Positions 1-15,500 of a DNA stretch of 64,000 nt are shown piece by piece. This stretch comes from Platynereis dumerilii. Taxonomy: Eukaryota > Annelida > Polychaeta > Phyllodocida > Nereididae. The position numbers and the translations under genes are program-made. The DNA lies in assembly GCA_026936325.1 (NCBI GenBank), contig JAPTHN010000024.1, positions 2,607,501 to 2,671,500 of the forward strand, given 5' to 3'. Each line of letters begins with the position of its first letter. The first letter of the stretch is position 1. The notes under the pieces were generated by a model that saw only the letters and a program-made list of their open reading frames with translations, was not told where the DNA came from and did not search any database.

Positions 1-361
1 ATGTGCATGAGAGATGTGTGATTGATTTTGTTAATAAAGAATTAGAAATGGAATATTGCTTGAACTAAGTCATTCTGAGCAAATGTATCTTTGAGACAAG
101 TAGGAATAACAAAAAAATAGAGGAAGTCAGAAAATATTCAAAATGATGTGCACGAATGCCGAATTTTGGCTTACGATAGATTAGAAATGGCTTTCACCCT
201 GATGAAGTTTGAGATTATGAAAATGTTTTTTACATTGCGAGCGGCAACCCACATTTTGTTATCCCTACTTTCCTGAATGCATCCATTTGCTGAATATCAC
301 AATATTTTTTCACAATAATTATATCACATTGACATTTTACATCACCTTTTTTTTTCAACAG
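1..361. other. Upstream flank / intron, no gene seen
   Basis: AT-rich sequence ending in a long pyrimidine tract and CAACAG acceptor that serves the first exon. No FN2 core, start exon or signal-peptide coding segment was recognised, so the gene probably begins further left. Confidence 0.6.
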
Positions 362-559
362 AATCAATTTGCAGCACTCCTGCTTTACCATGCCCCACAT
401 TTACTGTTGGAGGCACAGCCGGTGGTGCCCAATGTGTATTCCCATTCATCTTTGAGACAAGTATTTACTATGCATGCACAACTGTCAAAAATGGGGGCAG
501 ATTATGGTGTGCCACAACTTCCAACTACAACTTTAATGAACTATGGGGAAACTGTGACA
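362..559 (+). CDS. FN2 exon 1 (diverged short-linker module)
   Basis: 66 codons, phase 1-1. The linker runs [10 protein letters not shown], giving the V-type spacing of six residues between the two extra cysteines. The core has [20 protein letters not shown] and LWGNC. The upstream split codon shows that a coding exon lies to the left of the window or in unrecognised sequence. Donor is GTGAGT directly after the first base of the split codon. Confidence 0.85.
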
Positions 560-3500
560 GTGAGTAATATGAACTATCTTAATTAGTTGTTGGAAGTTGC
601 TAGAAATAGGTGGTGGTTATCTATAGCTTCAAACAAAGATACATGTTTTTTTAATGTTAGGACCATGACAATATTTAAGGTGGAGGAATTTTAAATAATT
701 AGTAATCATCATGACGGATTTGTCTGATGCAAACCTTATATTGATTTGTATTATGGATCACATTTTAGAATAGACATATTTCAAAATGCACAGAAGAAAT
801 GTGATGTTTTCAACGAGGTGATAAAACACAGTTTGATAAATGGTGGAGGGTAAAGTGTGGTATAAAAAAATGATAGTGGAGGAATGGTCATAAGGTCTTC
901 AAGCCAAATATCCCACATCGCAGCATCAGTTTCCAGAAGCATGATTCACAAATGCTGATATCTGTACCACAAGTACACGCTATACAAAGCTCTGAATGAT
1001 ATAGGGCATTTGGCTTCCGTATTAGACTAATATAGGTGGTGGCTGGCTTTCTTTTGAAGTAGCTATGAAATAAGCAGTAGAATGAATTCTAATACAGTGG
1101 GGACTGGTCAGAATGCAAAATATTTTGTAATTTTGCAGGGGTTTTATGTAACACTACTACAGTGCCAACTACTATTCCTACTACTACTTCACCATGCAAG
1201 ACTTATGCCGTCAACGGGACTGGCAACAACTCTTTTTGCAACTTTCCGTTTTCTTTCAACAACACATTGTACTACACGTGCATCACTAATGATAATGGTG
1301 CCAACAATGGCCGACTATGGTGCGGGACCACATTCAATTATACTGCAGATAAGTTATGGGGGTTCTGTCAAGGTATGTTGCATTTACTCTCACGTATAAG
1401 TTCAATTGTTCCAATGATTTTAACTGCACTGCACCTGTCAATGTCAGATTGTCGTATAAGTTTTGTTTACATTTATTTCAACAACCATGTCATCAATCAA
1501 CAATCACTGATCACTCATCCATTTATCACCCATCACTCATACATAATATATCATCCTTTTTCTCATATTGATCACCTTCATAGTTTCACAATGATCATCT
1601 ATCACTAAAATATATTATTTTTCAGATATTTCACAGCATCTCCAGCAGGCAAACCACCAGTTTTGAAATCATTGAATTATTTTTGAATGATTAATATTGT
1701 TTTTCTCTTTTTTAACTCAAGCAATTGTTTACTCATCTATCACAAGTTTTTGTTATCACAAGCATGGAAGACATCACTCAAGGAATGAATATAATTATGC
1801 AGCTACAAAATCAGTTCACGACATCAGCATTGAAAGTGATAACTTCTGTCATACACTCTTCACAATGGTCTCAGAAGTATGATGAATCACATAAGGTATG
1901 ATTATCTCACTGCAATTGCTGTAGACCAATCATGTTTATGAAGCTCCTTCCAGCATTTGAGTTTTACTAATCGTTCAGGGCAAAAGGTCATGAATCTCAC
2001 CTTAGTGTAAGTTTAGTATTGATAAGATGACAGTGAAAATGATTAGATAATACATTTGTGAAGACTCCGAGTGATAACAACATGCAATTGTAGTCTTAAT
2101 GTGAGGACAACAATGTTAAAAGAAAGACATTTTGTCCATATGTAGAGTGAAATTCAGTGAATCATCCTCACATGACTTGCTGATATATTTGCATACATTT
2201 GAATACTTCAACATGGTATGTATTATATCATACAGTGTTGCAGGTCTCAAGGCCAGCCTTGGGGCCATATTTTGATAGCCTTGGCCTTGCCTTGGTCTCG
2301 GATGCAAAATCCTTAGCCTTGCCTCGGTCTCAAGTGTCCTGGTCTCGCCTAAATTACTGAATTATTATATCTAAAACTTTGCAGGTTCAACATGTGACAC
2401 AACCACAACAACAACAACTACTACAACCACCACACAGCCAACTACCACTACCACAACAGAGCCGTCGACTCCTTGTTTAACCTACACAATAAGAGGAAAT
2501 GCAAATGGGGCATTTTGCCAATTTCCTTTCATATACAAAGGAGTCGCATACTACCAGTGCACCACAGCGAATAATCCCCGACCGTGGTGTGCTACAACTG
2601 CCAATTATGATCAAGATGAACTATGGGGTGCATGCGCAGGTAACTAATATGATTATTGCCCTATTGTTTGCATTAGGTGCCAGCTGGCCAAACATAATGA
2701 TGAGATGGGTGATCAATAGTTTTTTGTATTAAAAACCTTGGATAAAGTCTTATTATGATGGAATTTTTATTAAAATTGGTTCTTTATCGAGGGGATGGGC
2801 TTTTATTAAGGGGTGTGCTTTTAATACAGCAAATACTTACAGATATACAATAAGTTGTCAAGAACCATCCGAAGCAATAGCCTGATTATAATAAATAAAT
2901 GAAGCATCCAAAACAATAACCATCGAGTAACTGACATGATAATAGTAGATACAAAATTGTTGAAAAGCATCCCGAGCAATAACCTATGCAAATCTTATAC
3001 TCAGGGGTGAGCAAAATTATTAAAGCAACATTGTATCTAAAATACACCACTGATTCAAACTAACCTATAACCTGATACAGACTGAGCTGTTGCAGGAAAT
3101 TTCAGTGTAATTCTGTCCAAGTGTTACTAGCAATATCCCAAACAGAAAAACCACAATGTCTAATCATAATAACATCCATGAGACTCAGTGAATTGATTTA
3201 ATGTCTTTACATTTTAGGAACTGTCTGTACCGCCCCAAGTACCCCTTGTGAGACTTACACAACAGGTGGGACTGCAAATGGAGCGTCTTGTCAGTTCCCA
3301 TTTGTCTACAAAGATGCCTTATATTACCAATGCATTACTAGAGACCACAAAGGAAAATTTTGGTGTGCAACGACTTATAACTTTGACATTGACAACATTT
3401 GGGGCAACTGTGCAGGTATAATATAAATATTGTGAGATTTCTACTTTTGTGATTGTCCATTAAAATCACTAGTATAATAGGCCTACCCTTGAAAACGTGG

Positions 3501-6500
3501 ATGGGAAGGGAGGAATATAGAAAATATCACTTCAATTTCTGTGACTGTGTATGAACAACAAAGCCATCTAAGGACCTTTTGGGTAGTGCAGAAAAGTGGC
3601 TTGCCAGTTTTTATAGCTAAACAACCAGCACTTTGTCTGGAGTAGCATAAGGGGTCCATGAATTAAAGTATGGTGCCTACTGAGGTTTCAAATGAAGCTT
3701 TCTCAAAGCAACTTTTTTACTGCCTTCTGTGGCAGCATTACTTGCTGACTTAAGTATGTGACAAAACTCTGAAACAAATAATCTTCTGGAAGAATCCCTG
3801 AAAAGTGTCTATTCAATTTCAGCCACATCATGTGACCCAACAACGACCGTTGCAACTACAGTCGAACCCACAACACCTTGCCTCACTTACACTACAGGTG
3901 GCAATGGTGGTGGGGCATTTTGCAAGTTCCCCTTTATCTACAAGGGTCGAACTTATTATGAATGTACCATTGCTGACAACCCTAAACTATGGTGTTCAAC
4001 TACCAGTAATTATGACATTGATGAACTTTGGGGCAGATGTGCAGGTAAATAAATATAGACAAAATTTGTTTGGTGTAATTTTAAAAAATTGAAGAATATA
4101 CATTTGTATTGTAATCATGATAATGCTCTTTGTGGTAAAAGTGCAGATGTTTGCAGTTTTATATTCAAGTTGCCATTTATGTTTTGAGATTTTCAGACCA
4201 AACTTAATTTTCATTTATAAATTTCAGGAACTGTTTGCACTGCTCCAAGCACTCCTTGTGAAACATACACAACTGGGGGAAATGCTAATGGTGCCTCCTG
4301 CCAGTTCCCATTCATCTACAAGGAAACCCTCATCTACCAATGTGTGTCATTAGACCACAAGAGACCATGGTGTGCAACTACTTTCAATTTTGACCAGGAC
4401 CAAATCTGGGGAAATTGTGCAGGTAAATCATCTTTCATTCACTCGGAATCTTTTATTTCTTTGGGCTCTTTCTTTGAAGAAGACCTGGCTGAAATGCAAA
4501 CTTATAATTCAGCAGAGATACCTACCGATGTCTTCCTTGCAATAATTAGTTTAGATAATCAACCTGACATCTTAAAGATATTTTACATTATGGTCATGGA
4601 ACCCCCCTTTCTCATTAAGAAACTTTAATCCAAAGCTATGCCAATATCCAAAACTCGTCGAGGGGATGTGTCAAAGTTTTTCTTCCGGGAATTGAATTTG
4701 TTTCTTCTGAAAACTCTGATTTAAAGCTAAAGCTATGCTAGCATTTTTATTCAGGTCATTGTAAATTATCTTCTTTTCCTACATTATCATGATACCAAAT
4801 ATTCATTACACTTCAGCTACATCATGTGACCCAACAACAACCGTTGCATCTACAGTCGAACCCACAACACCTTGCCTTACTTACACCACAGGGGGTAATG
4901 CTGGTGGGGCATTTTGCAAGTTTCCCTTTATCTACAAGGGTCGAACTTATTATGAATGTACGATTGCGGACAATCAAAAACTGTGGTGTTCAACCACCGA
5001 TAATTATGACATAGATGAACTTTGGGGCAGATGTGCAGGTAATATGATCAGTATACTTGACTGCAATAACGTGAATTTGATTTCAAAATATGTCAGGCCA
5101 GTCATAAGATATGCTAGTCCAGGTCAATCATGAGTAGAGATGTCATATAATTACTAAATAAAGCAAAGCTATAAATCTCTACATCTAGGCACTTTTAAAT
5201 TTGTATATCAATGACCAATTCAGTTATTCTGGCCTTGATAATCTACACGTCATGGTGAGAATATGAAGAACTACTGTTATTTTCAGGAACTGTATGTACT
5301 GCCCCCAGCACTCCTTGTGAGACCTTTACCAATGGCGGGAATGCCAATGGAGCATCTTGTCAATTTCCATTCATCTACAAGGATGTGCTTTACTATCAGT
5401 GTGTGACACTTGACCACAGGGGCAAGCCTTGGTGTGCGACTACTTATAATTATGACACAGACAAAACATGGGGAAATTGTGCAGGTATATATTTCGAACC
5501 TTAATCCGTGCACTATTCACCTGCAATTTTCCTGACAAGGAAATGAAGATGTTCAATCACTGGTCAAATGTAACATAATACTAATTCCTTCTTCAGCTAC
5601 ATCATGTGATCCAGTCACCACAGCTGTATCTACCTCAGAACCAACTACACCTTGCCTCACATACACTACAGGTGGCAATGGTGGTGGGGCATTTTGTAAG
5701 TTCCCCTTTATCTACAAGGGTCGAACTTATTATGAATGTACCATTGCCGACAACCCAAAACTATGGTGTTCAACTACCAGTAATTATGACATAGATGAAC
5801 TTTGGGGCCGATGTGCAGGTAAATAAATATAGACAGAATTTGTTTGGTGTAATTTTAAAAAATTGAAGAATATACATTAGTATTGTAATCATGATAATGC
5901 TCTTTGTGGTAAAAGTGCAGATGTTTGCAGTCTAATATTCAAGTTGCCATTTATGTTTTGAGTTTTTCAGACCAAACTTAATTTTCATTTATAAATTTCA
6001 GGAACCGTTTGCACTGCTCCAAGCACTCCTTGTGAAACATACACTACTGGGGGAAATGCTGATGGGGCCTCCTGCCAATTCCCATTCATCTACAAAGAAA
6101 CTCTCATCTACCAGTGTGTGTCATTAGACCACAAGAGACCATGGTGTGCAACTACTTTCAATTTTGACCAGGACCAAATCTGGGGAAATTGTGCAGGTAA
6201 ATCATCTTTCATTTACTCTGAATCTTTTATTTCTTTGGGCTCTTTTTGTGAAGAAGGCCTGGTTGAAGTGCAAACCTATACTTCAGCAGAGATACCTACC
6301 GAGGTCTTCCTTGCAATACAGACATGAGATTGTGTGCTATAATAAGTTTAGATAATCAAACTGGCATCTTATGTTATGATCATTGAACTCCCCTTTCTCA
6401 TTTAAAAACTTTTATCCGGAGCTATGCCAACATCCAAAACTCATTGAGCAGATGAGTCAAATTTTTTTCTCCCTGCAACTGGATTTCTTTCTTCTGAAAC

Positions 6501-9500
6501 TTTAATTTAAAATTAAAACTATGTTGGCATTTTAATTCAGATCATTGTAAATTTGACAAACCATTATATAATTATTATCTTCTTTTCTGACATCATCATG
6601 ATACCGAATATTCATTATACTTCAGCTACATCATGTGATCCAACAACAACCATTGCATCTACAGTGGAACCCACAACACCTTGCCTTACATACACCACAG
6701 GGGGTAATGGTGGTGGGGCATTTTGCAAGTTCCCCTTTATCTACAAGGGTCGAACTTATTATGAATGTACGATTGTGGACAATCAAAAACTGTGGTGTTC
6801 AACTACTGATAATTATGACATAGATGAACAGTGGGGCAGATGCGCAGGTAATCAAATCAGTAAACTTGGTTGCAATAACAAATTTCATTTCAAAATATTC
6901 CAGGCCTGTTATAAGATATGCTGTGCCAGGTCATTCATAAGTAGAGATGTCATATAATTACTAAATATAGCAAAGCTATAAATCTCTACATCTAGGCACC
7001 TTTAAATTTGTATATCAATGACCAATTCAGTAATTCTGGCTTTGATAACCTACACACAACGATTAGAATATGAAGAACTGCCATTATTTTCAGGAACTGT
7101 ATGTACAGCCCCCAGCACTCCTTGTGAGACCTTTACCAATGGCGGGAATGCCAATGGAGCATCTTGTCAATTTCCATTCATCTACAAGGATGTGCTTTAC
7201 TATCAGTGTGTGACACTTGACCACAGGGGCAAACCTTGGTGTGCGACTACTTACAATTATGACACAGACAAAACATGGGGAAATTGTGCAGGTATATATT
7301 TCGAACCTTAATCCGTGCACTATTCTCCTGCAATTTTCCTGACAAGGAAATGAAGATGTTCAATCACTGGTCAAATGTAACATAATACTAATTCTTTCTT
7401 CAGCTACATCATGTGATCCAGTCACCACAGCTGTATCTACCTCAGAACCAACTACACCTTGCCTCACGTACACTACAGGTGGCAATGGTGGTGGGGCATT
7501 TTGCAAGTTCCCCTTTATCTACAAGGGTCGAACTTATTATGAATGTACCATTGCTGACAACCCAAAACTATGGTGTTCAACTACCAGTAATTATGACATT
7601 GATGAACTTTGGGGCAGATGTGCAGGTAAATATATATAGAATTTGTTTGGTTTGATATCAAAAACTGAAGCATCCCGTCAGAATTACATTAGTATATCGT
7701 GATAATGCTCTTTGTTGTAAAAGTGCAGATATTTGCAGTCTAATGTTCGAGTTGCCATTTATGTTTTGAGATTTTTAGGCCAAGCTTAATTTTCATTTAT
7801 AAATTTCAGGAACCGTTTGCACTGCTCCAAGCACTCCTTGTGAAACATACACAACTGGGGGAAATGCTAATGGTGCCTCCTGCCAGTTCCCATTCATCTA
7901 CAAGGAAACCCTCATCTACCAATGTGTGTCATTAGACCACAAGAGACCATGGTGTGCAACTACTTTCAATTTTGACCAGGACCAAATCTGGGGAAATTGT
8001 GCAGGTAAATCATCTTTCATTTACTCGTAATAAATATTTTATTTGTTTGGGCTCTTTTTGTGAAGAAGGCCTGGTTGAAGTGCAAACCTATACTTCAGCA
8101 GAGATACCTACCGAGGTCTTCCTTGCAATACAGACATGAGATTGTGTGCTATAATTAGTTTAGATAATCAACCAGACATCTACAGATATTTTACATTATA
8201 GTCATGGAACTTCCGTTTCTCATTAAGAAACTTTTAACCAGAGCTATGTCAACGTCCGAAACTCATCGAGCAGATGAGTCAAATTTTTTCTCCCTACAAT
8301 TGAATTTGTTTCTTCTGAAAACTTTGATTTAAAATTTAACTACACCAGCATTTTGATTCAGATCTTTGTAAATTTGACAAACCAATATATAATTTTTATC
8401 TTCTTTTCTTACATCATCATGATACCGAATATTCATTATACTTCAGCTACATCATGTGATCCAACAACAACCATTGCATCTACAGTGGAACCCACAACAC
8501 CTTGCCTTACATACACCACAGGGGGTAATGGTGGTGGGGCATTTTGCAAGTTCCCCTTTATCTACAAGGGTCGAACTTATTATGAATGTACGATTGTGGA
8601 CAATCAAAAACTGTGGTGTTCAACTACTGATAATTATGACATAGATGAACAGTGGGGCAGATGCGCAGGTAATCAAATCAGTAAACTTGGTTGCAATAAC
8701 AAATTTCATTTCAAAATATTCCAGGCCTGTTATAAGATATGCTGTGCCAGGTCATTCATAAGTAGAGATGTCATATAATTACTAAATATAGCAAAGCTAT
8801 AAATCTCTACATCTAGGCACCTTTAAATTTGTATATCAATGACCAATTCAGTAATTCTGGCTTTGATAACCTACACACAACGATTAGAATATGAAGAACT
8901 ACCATTATTTTCAGGAACTGTATGTACAGCCCCCAGCACTCCTTGTGAGACCTTTACCAATGGCGGGAATGCCAATGGAGCATCTTGTCAATTTCCATTC
9001 ATCTACAAGGATGTGCTTTACTATCAGTGTGTGACACTTGACCACAGGGGCAAACCTTGGTGTGCGACTACTTATAATTATGACACAGACAAAACATGGG
9101 GAAATTGTGCAGGTATATATTTCGAACCTTAATCCGTGCACTATTCTCCTGCAATTTTCCTGACAAGGAAATGAAGATGTTCAATCACTGGTCAAATGTA
9201 ACATAATACTAATTCTTTCTTCAGCTACATCATGTGATCCAGTCACCACAGCTGTATCTACCTCAGAACCAACTACACCTTGCCTCACGTACACTACAGG
9301 TGGCAATGGTGGTGGGGCATTTTGCAAGTTCCCCTTTATCTACAAGGGTCAAACTTATTATGAATGTACCATTGCTGACAACCCAAAACTATGGTGTTCA
9401 ACTACCAGTAATTATGACATAGATGAACTTTGGGGCAAATGTGCAGGTAAATACATTGAAGATTTCATAGAGAAATCAAATCGGAGAGTCTCAGCTGCTT

Positions 9501-12500
9501 ACCATGATTTTGATAATCTAATGAAATTTCAGGAACTGTTTGCACTGCTCCAAGCACTCCTTGTGAAACATACACAACTGGGGGAAATGCTGATGGCGCA
9601 TCTTGTCAATTCCCCTTCGTCTACAAAGAAACTCTCATCTACCAATGTGTGACACTGGATCATAAAAGACCATGGTGTGCAACTACTTACAATTTTGACC
9701 AAGACAAAATCTGGGGAAATTGTGCAGGTACACATTACCACAAATATAAATCAAGTCTTTTTCTGACACGTATTGTGCTTCAGCAGTTCCTCTATCAGAA
9801 AGCTTAAATGCGACAAGAACGTTTGTTTACATGTCATGTAGGCAGTTCTGATCGCCAGTTGCTCATGCAGCAATTTGATCATCTTTCACAGCTTTCAAGA
9901 AGACCAAGTCAGCCATTGTTGTCAGACCACAGAATTCTGTTGTTCAAGGCTTTTCTTTAATTGAATAACTTCTCCTAACACACTGATTGCTTTTAATTAC
10001 CAATATTCCTTTAGCTTCTTGTCTGGTAAAACCAAAATATCCTATATTATCTTCCTTCCCTACATTGTTATGATGCCAAGTTTTTATTTCACTTCAGCTA
10101 CATCATGTGATCCAACAACAACCATTGCTTCTACAGTCGAACCCACAACACCTTGCCTTACTTACACAACAGGTGGTAATGGTGGTGGGGCATTTTGCAA
10201 GTTCCCCTTTATCTACAAGGGTCGAACTTATTATGAATGTACGATTGCTGACAACCCAAAACTATGGTGTTCAACTACCAGTAATTATGACATAGACAAA
10301 CTTTGGGGCAAATGTGCAGGTAATCAAATCAGTGTATTTGGTTGCGATAACATGAATTTCATTTCAAAATATGCCAGGCCAGTCATAAGATATGCTATAC
10401 CAGGTCAATCATGAGTAGAGATGTCATATACCAAAGCTATAAATCTCTACATCTAGGCACCTTTTAATTTGTATGTCAATGACCAATTCAGTAATCGTGG
10501 CTTTGATAATCCACTCATCACAAGGAGAATATGAGGAACAATTGCTATTTTCAGGAACTGTATGTACTGCCCCCAGCACTCCTTGTGAGACCTTTACCAA
10601 TGGCGGGAATGCCAATGGAGCATCTTGTCAATTTCCATTCATCTACAAGGATGTGCTTTACTATCAGTGTGTGACACTTGACCACAGGGGCAAGCCTTGG
10701 TGTGCGACTACTTATAATTATGACACAGACAAAACATGGGGAAATTGTGCAGGTATATATTTCGAACCTTAATCCGTGCACTATTCTCCTGCAATTTTCC
10801 TGACAAGGAAATGAAGATGTTCAATCACTGGTCAAATGTAACATAATACTAATTCTTTCTTCAGCTACATCATGTGATCCAGTCACCACAGCTGTATCTA
10901 CCTCAGAACCAACTACACCTTGCCTCACGTACACTACAGGTGGCAATGGTGGTGGGGCATTTTGCAAGTTCCCCTTTATCTACAAGGGTCGCACTTATTA
11001 TGGATGTACCATTGCTGACAACCCAAAACTATGGTGTTCAACTACCAGTAATTATGACATAGACGAACTTTGGGGCAAATGTGCAGGTAAATACATTGAA
11101 GATTTCATAGAGAAATCAAATCGGAGAGTCTCAGCTGCTTACCATCGTTTTGATAATCTAATGAAATTTCAGGAACTGTTTGCACTGCTCCAAGCACTCC
11201 TTGTGAAACATACACAACTGGGGGAAATGCTGATGGCGCATCTTGTCAATTCCCCTTCGTCTACAAAGAAACTCTCATCTACCAATGTGTGACACTGGAT
11301 CATAAAAGACCATGGTGTGCAACTACTTACAATTTTGACCAAGACAAGATCTGGGGAAATTGTGCAGGTACACATTACCACAAATATAAATCAAGTCTGT
11401 TTCTGACACGTATTGTGCTTCAGAAGTTCCTCTATCAGAAAGCTTAAATGCGACAAGAAAGTTTGTTTACATGCCATGCAGGCAGCTCCGATCGCCAGTT
11501 GCTCATGCAGCAATTTGATCATCTTTCACAGCTTTCAAGAAGACCAAGTCAGCCACTGTTGTCAGACCACAGAATCCTGTTGTTCAAGGCTTTTCTTTAA
11601 TTGAATAACTTCTCCGAACACACTGATTGCTTTTAATTACCAATATTCCTTTAGCTTCTTGTCTAGTAAAACCAAAATATCCTATATTATCTGCCTTCCC
11701 TACATTTTTATGATGCCAAGTTTTCATTTCACTTCAGCTACATCATGTGATCCAGCAACAACCATTGCTTCTACATTTGAACCCACAACACCTTGCCTTA
11801 CTTACACAACAGGTGGTAATGGTGGTGGGGCATTTTGCAAGTTCCCCTTTATCTACAAGGGTCGAACTTATTATGAATGTACGATTGCTGACAACCCAAA
11901 ACTATGGTGTTCAACTACCAGTAATTATGACATAGACGAACTTTGGGGCAGATGTGCAGGTAATCAAATCAGTGTATTTGGTTGCAATAACATGAATTTC
12001 ATTTCAAAATATGCCAGGCCAGTCATAAGATATGCTATACCAGGTCAATCATGAGTAGAGATGTCATATAGCTATGAATCTCTACATCTAGGCACTTTTA
12101 AATTTGTATATCAATGACCAATTCAGTTATTCTGGCCTTGATAATCTACACGTCATGGTGAGAATATGAAGAACTACTGTTATTTTCAGGAACTGTATGT
12201 ACTGCCCCCAGCACTCCTTGTGAGACCTTTACCAATGGCGGGAATGCCAATGGAGCATCTTGTCAATTTCCATTCATCTACAAGGATGTGCTTTACTATC
12301 AGTGTGTGACACTTGACCACAGGGGCAAGCCTTGGTGTGCAACTACTTACAATTATGACACAGACAAAACATGGGGAAATTGTGCAGGTATATATTTCGA
12401 ACCTTAATCCGTGCACTATTCTCCTGCAATTTTCCTGACAAGGAAATGAAGATGTTGTTCAATCACTGGTCAAATGTAACATAATACTAATTCTTTCTTC

Positions 12501-15500
12501 AGCTACATCATGTGATCCAGTCACCACAGCTGTATCTACCTCAGAACCAACTACACCTTGCCTCACGTACACTACAGGTGGCAATGGTGGTGGGGCATTT
12601 TGCAAGTTCCCCTTTATCTACAAGGGTCGAACTTATTATGAATGTACCATTGCTGACAACCCAAAACTATGGTGTTCAACTACCAGTAATTATGACATAG
12701 ATGAACTTTGGGGCAAATGTGCAGGTAAATACATTGAAGATTTCATAGAGGAGTCAAATCGGAGATTCTCAACTGGTCACCATCATTTTGATAATCTAAT
12801 GAAATTTCAGGAACTGTTTGCACTGCTCCAAGCACTCCTTGTGAAACATACACAACTGGGGGAAATGCTGATGGCGCATCTTGTCAATTCCCCTTCGTCT
12901 ACAAAGAAACTCTCATCTACCAATGTGTGACACTGGATCATAAAAGACCATGGTGTGCAACTACTTACAATTTTGACCAAGACAAGATCTGGGGAAATTG
13001 TGCAGGTACACATTACCACAAATATAAATCAAGTCTGTTTCTGCCACGTATTGTGCTTCAGGACACAATCAGAAGTTCCTCTCATCAGAAAGCTTAAATG
13101 CGACAAGAAAGTTTGTTTACATGCCATGCAGGCAGCTCTGATCGCCAGTTGCTCATGCAGCAATTTGATCATCTTTCACAGCTTTCAAGAAGACCAAGTC
13201 AGCCACTGTTGTCAGACCACAGAATCCTGTTGTTCAAGGCTTTTCTTTAATTGAATAACTTCTCCGAACACACTGATTGCTTTTAATTACCAATATTCCT
13301 TTAGCTTCTTGTCTGGGAAAACCAAAATATCCTATATTATCTGCCTTCCCTACATTGTTATGATGCCAAGTTTTCATTTCACTTCAGCTACATCATGTGA
13401 TCCAACAACAACCATTGCTTCTACAGTCGAACCCACAACACCTTGCCTTACTTACACAACAGGTGGTAATGGTGGTGGGGCATTTTGCAAGTTCCCCTTT
13501 ATCTACAAGGGTCGAACTTATTATGAATGTACCATTGCTGACAACCCAAAACTATGGTGTTCAACTACCAGTAATTATGACATAGATGAACTTTGGGGCA
13601 AATGTGCAGGTAAATACATCGAAGATTTCACAGAGAAATCAAATCGGAGAGTCTCAGCTGCTTACCATCATTTTGATAATCTAATGAAATTTCAGGAACT
13701 GTTTGCACTGCTCCAAGCACTCCTTGTGAAACATACACAACTGGGGGAAATGCTGATGGCGCATCTTGTCAATTCCCCTTCGTCTACAAAGAAACTCTCA
13801 TCTACCAATGTGTGACACTGGATCATAAAAGACCATGGTGTGCAACTACTTACAATTTTGACCAAGACAAGATCTGGGGAAATTGTGCAGGTACACATTA
13901 CCACAAATATAAATCAAGTCTGTTTCTGACATGTATTGTGCTTCAAGAGTTCCTCCCATCAGAAATCTTAAATGCGACAAGAAAGTTTGTTTACATGCCG
14001 TGCAGACACCTCTGATCGCCAGTTGCTCATGCAGCAATTTGATCATCTTTCACAGCTTTCAAGAAGACCAAGTCAGCCACTGTTGTCAGACCACAGAATC
14101 CTGTTGTTCAAGGCTTTTCTTTAATTGAATAACTTCTCCGAACACACTGATTGCTTTTAATTACCAATATTCCTTTAGCTTCTTGTCTGGTAAAACCAAA
14201 ATATCCTATATTATCTTCCTTCCCTACATTGTTATGATGCTAAGTTTTCATATCACTTCAGCTACATCATGTGATCCAACAACAACCATTGCTTCTACAG
14301 TCGAACCCACAACACCTTGCCTTACTTACACAACAGGTGGTAATGGTGGTGGGGCATTTTGCAAGTTCCCCTTTATCTACAAGGGTCGAACTTATTATGA
14401 ATGTACTATTGCTGACAACCCAAAACTATGGTGTTCAACTACCAGTAATTATGACATAGACGAACTTTGGGGCAGATGTGCAGGTAATCAAATCAGTGTA
14501 TTTGGTTGCAATAACATGAATTTCATTTCAAAATATGCCAGGCCAGTCATAAGATATGCTATACCAGGTCAATCATGAGTAGAGATGTCATATAGCTATG
14601 AATCTCTACATCTAGGCACTTTTAAATTTGTATATCAATGACCAATTCAGTTATTCTGGCCTTGATAATCTACACGTCATGGTGAGAATATGAAGAACTA
14701 CCAATATTTTCAGGAACTGTATGTACTGCCCCCAGCACTCCTTGTGAGACCTTTACCAATGGCGGGAATGCCAATGGAGCATCTTGTCAATTTCCATTCA
14801 TCTACAAGGATGTGCTTTACTATCAGTGTGTGACACTTGACCACAGGGGCAAGCCTTGGTGTGCGACTACTTATAATTATGACACAGACAAAACATGGGG
14901 AAATTGTGCAGGTATATATTTCGAACCTTAATCCGTGCACTATTCTCCTGCAATTTTACTGACAAGGAAATGAAGATGTTGTTCAATCACTGGTCAAATG
15001 TAACATAATACTAATTCTTTCTTCAGCTACATCATGTGATCCAGTCACCACAGCTGTATCTACCTCAGAACCAACTACACCTTGCCTCACGTACACTACA
15101 GGTGGCAATGGTGGTGGGGCATTTTGCAAGTTCCCCTTTATCTACAAGGGTCGAACTTATTATGAATGTACCATTGCTGACAACCCAAAACTATGGTGTT
15201 CAACTACCAGTAATTATGACATAGACGAACTTTGGGGCAAATGTGCAGGTAAATACATTGAAGATTTCATAGGGAAATCAAATCGGAGAGTCTCAGCTGC
15301 TTACCATGATTTTGATAATCTAATGAAATTTCAGGAACTGTTTGCACTGCTCCAAGCACTCCTTGTGAAACATACACAACTGGGGGAAATGCTGATGGCG
15401 CATCTTGTCAATTCCCCTTCGTCTACAAAGAAACTCTCATCTACCAATGTGTGACACTGGATCATAAAAGACCATGGTGTGCAACTACTTACAATTTTGA

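Larger units (their letters stand above)
6560..9445 (+). repeat. 1,821-bp offset duplication (exons 11-13 and 15-17)
   Basis: Exons 11/15, 12/16 and 13/17 share the same offset and private variants. The offset breaks between exons 14 and 18, where the intron form changes. Confidence 0.8.

Noticed and set aside
5283-5513. Minus-strand open frames of about 70-76 codons opposite most FN2 exons
   Set aside because: Antisense shadows of the FN2 exons; their repetition merely follows the exon repetition.
11413-11604. Repeated 63-67-codon open frames rich in Cys inside D-to-A introns
   Set aside because: They occur because the introns are near-identical copies. They lack splice logic or FN2 residues, and the diverged copy at 22978-23341 does not keep the frame.
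13309-13390. Apparent start codons with hydrophobic leaders before class A exons (and equivalents at 10019, 11659, 14183, 15821, 17468, 18342, 19980)
   Set aside because: They look like signal peptides, but they are readings through the intron's T/C-rich acceptor tract. The phase-1 acceptor lies between them and the FN2 module, and the same stretch is copied with the intron in every unit.
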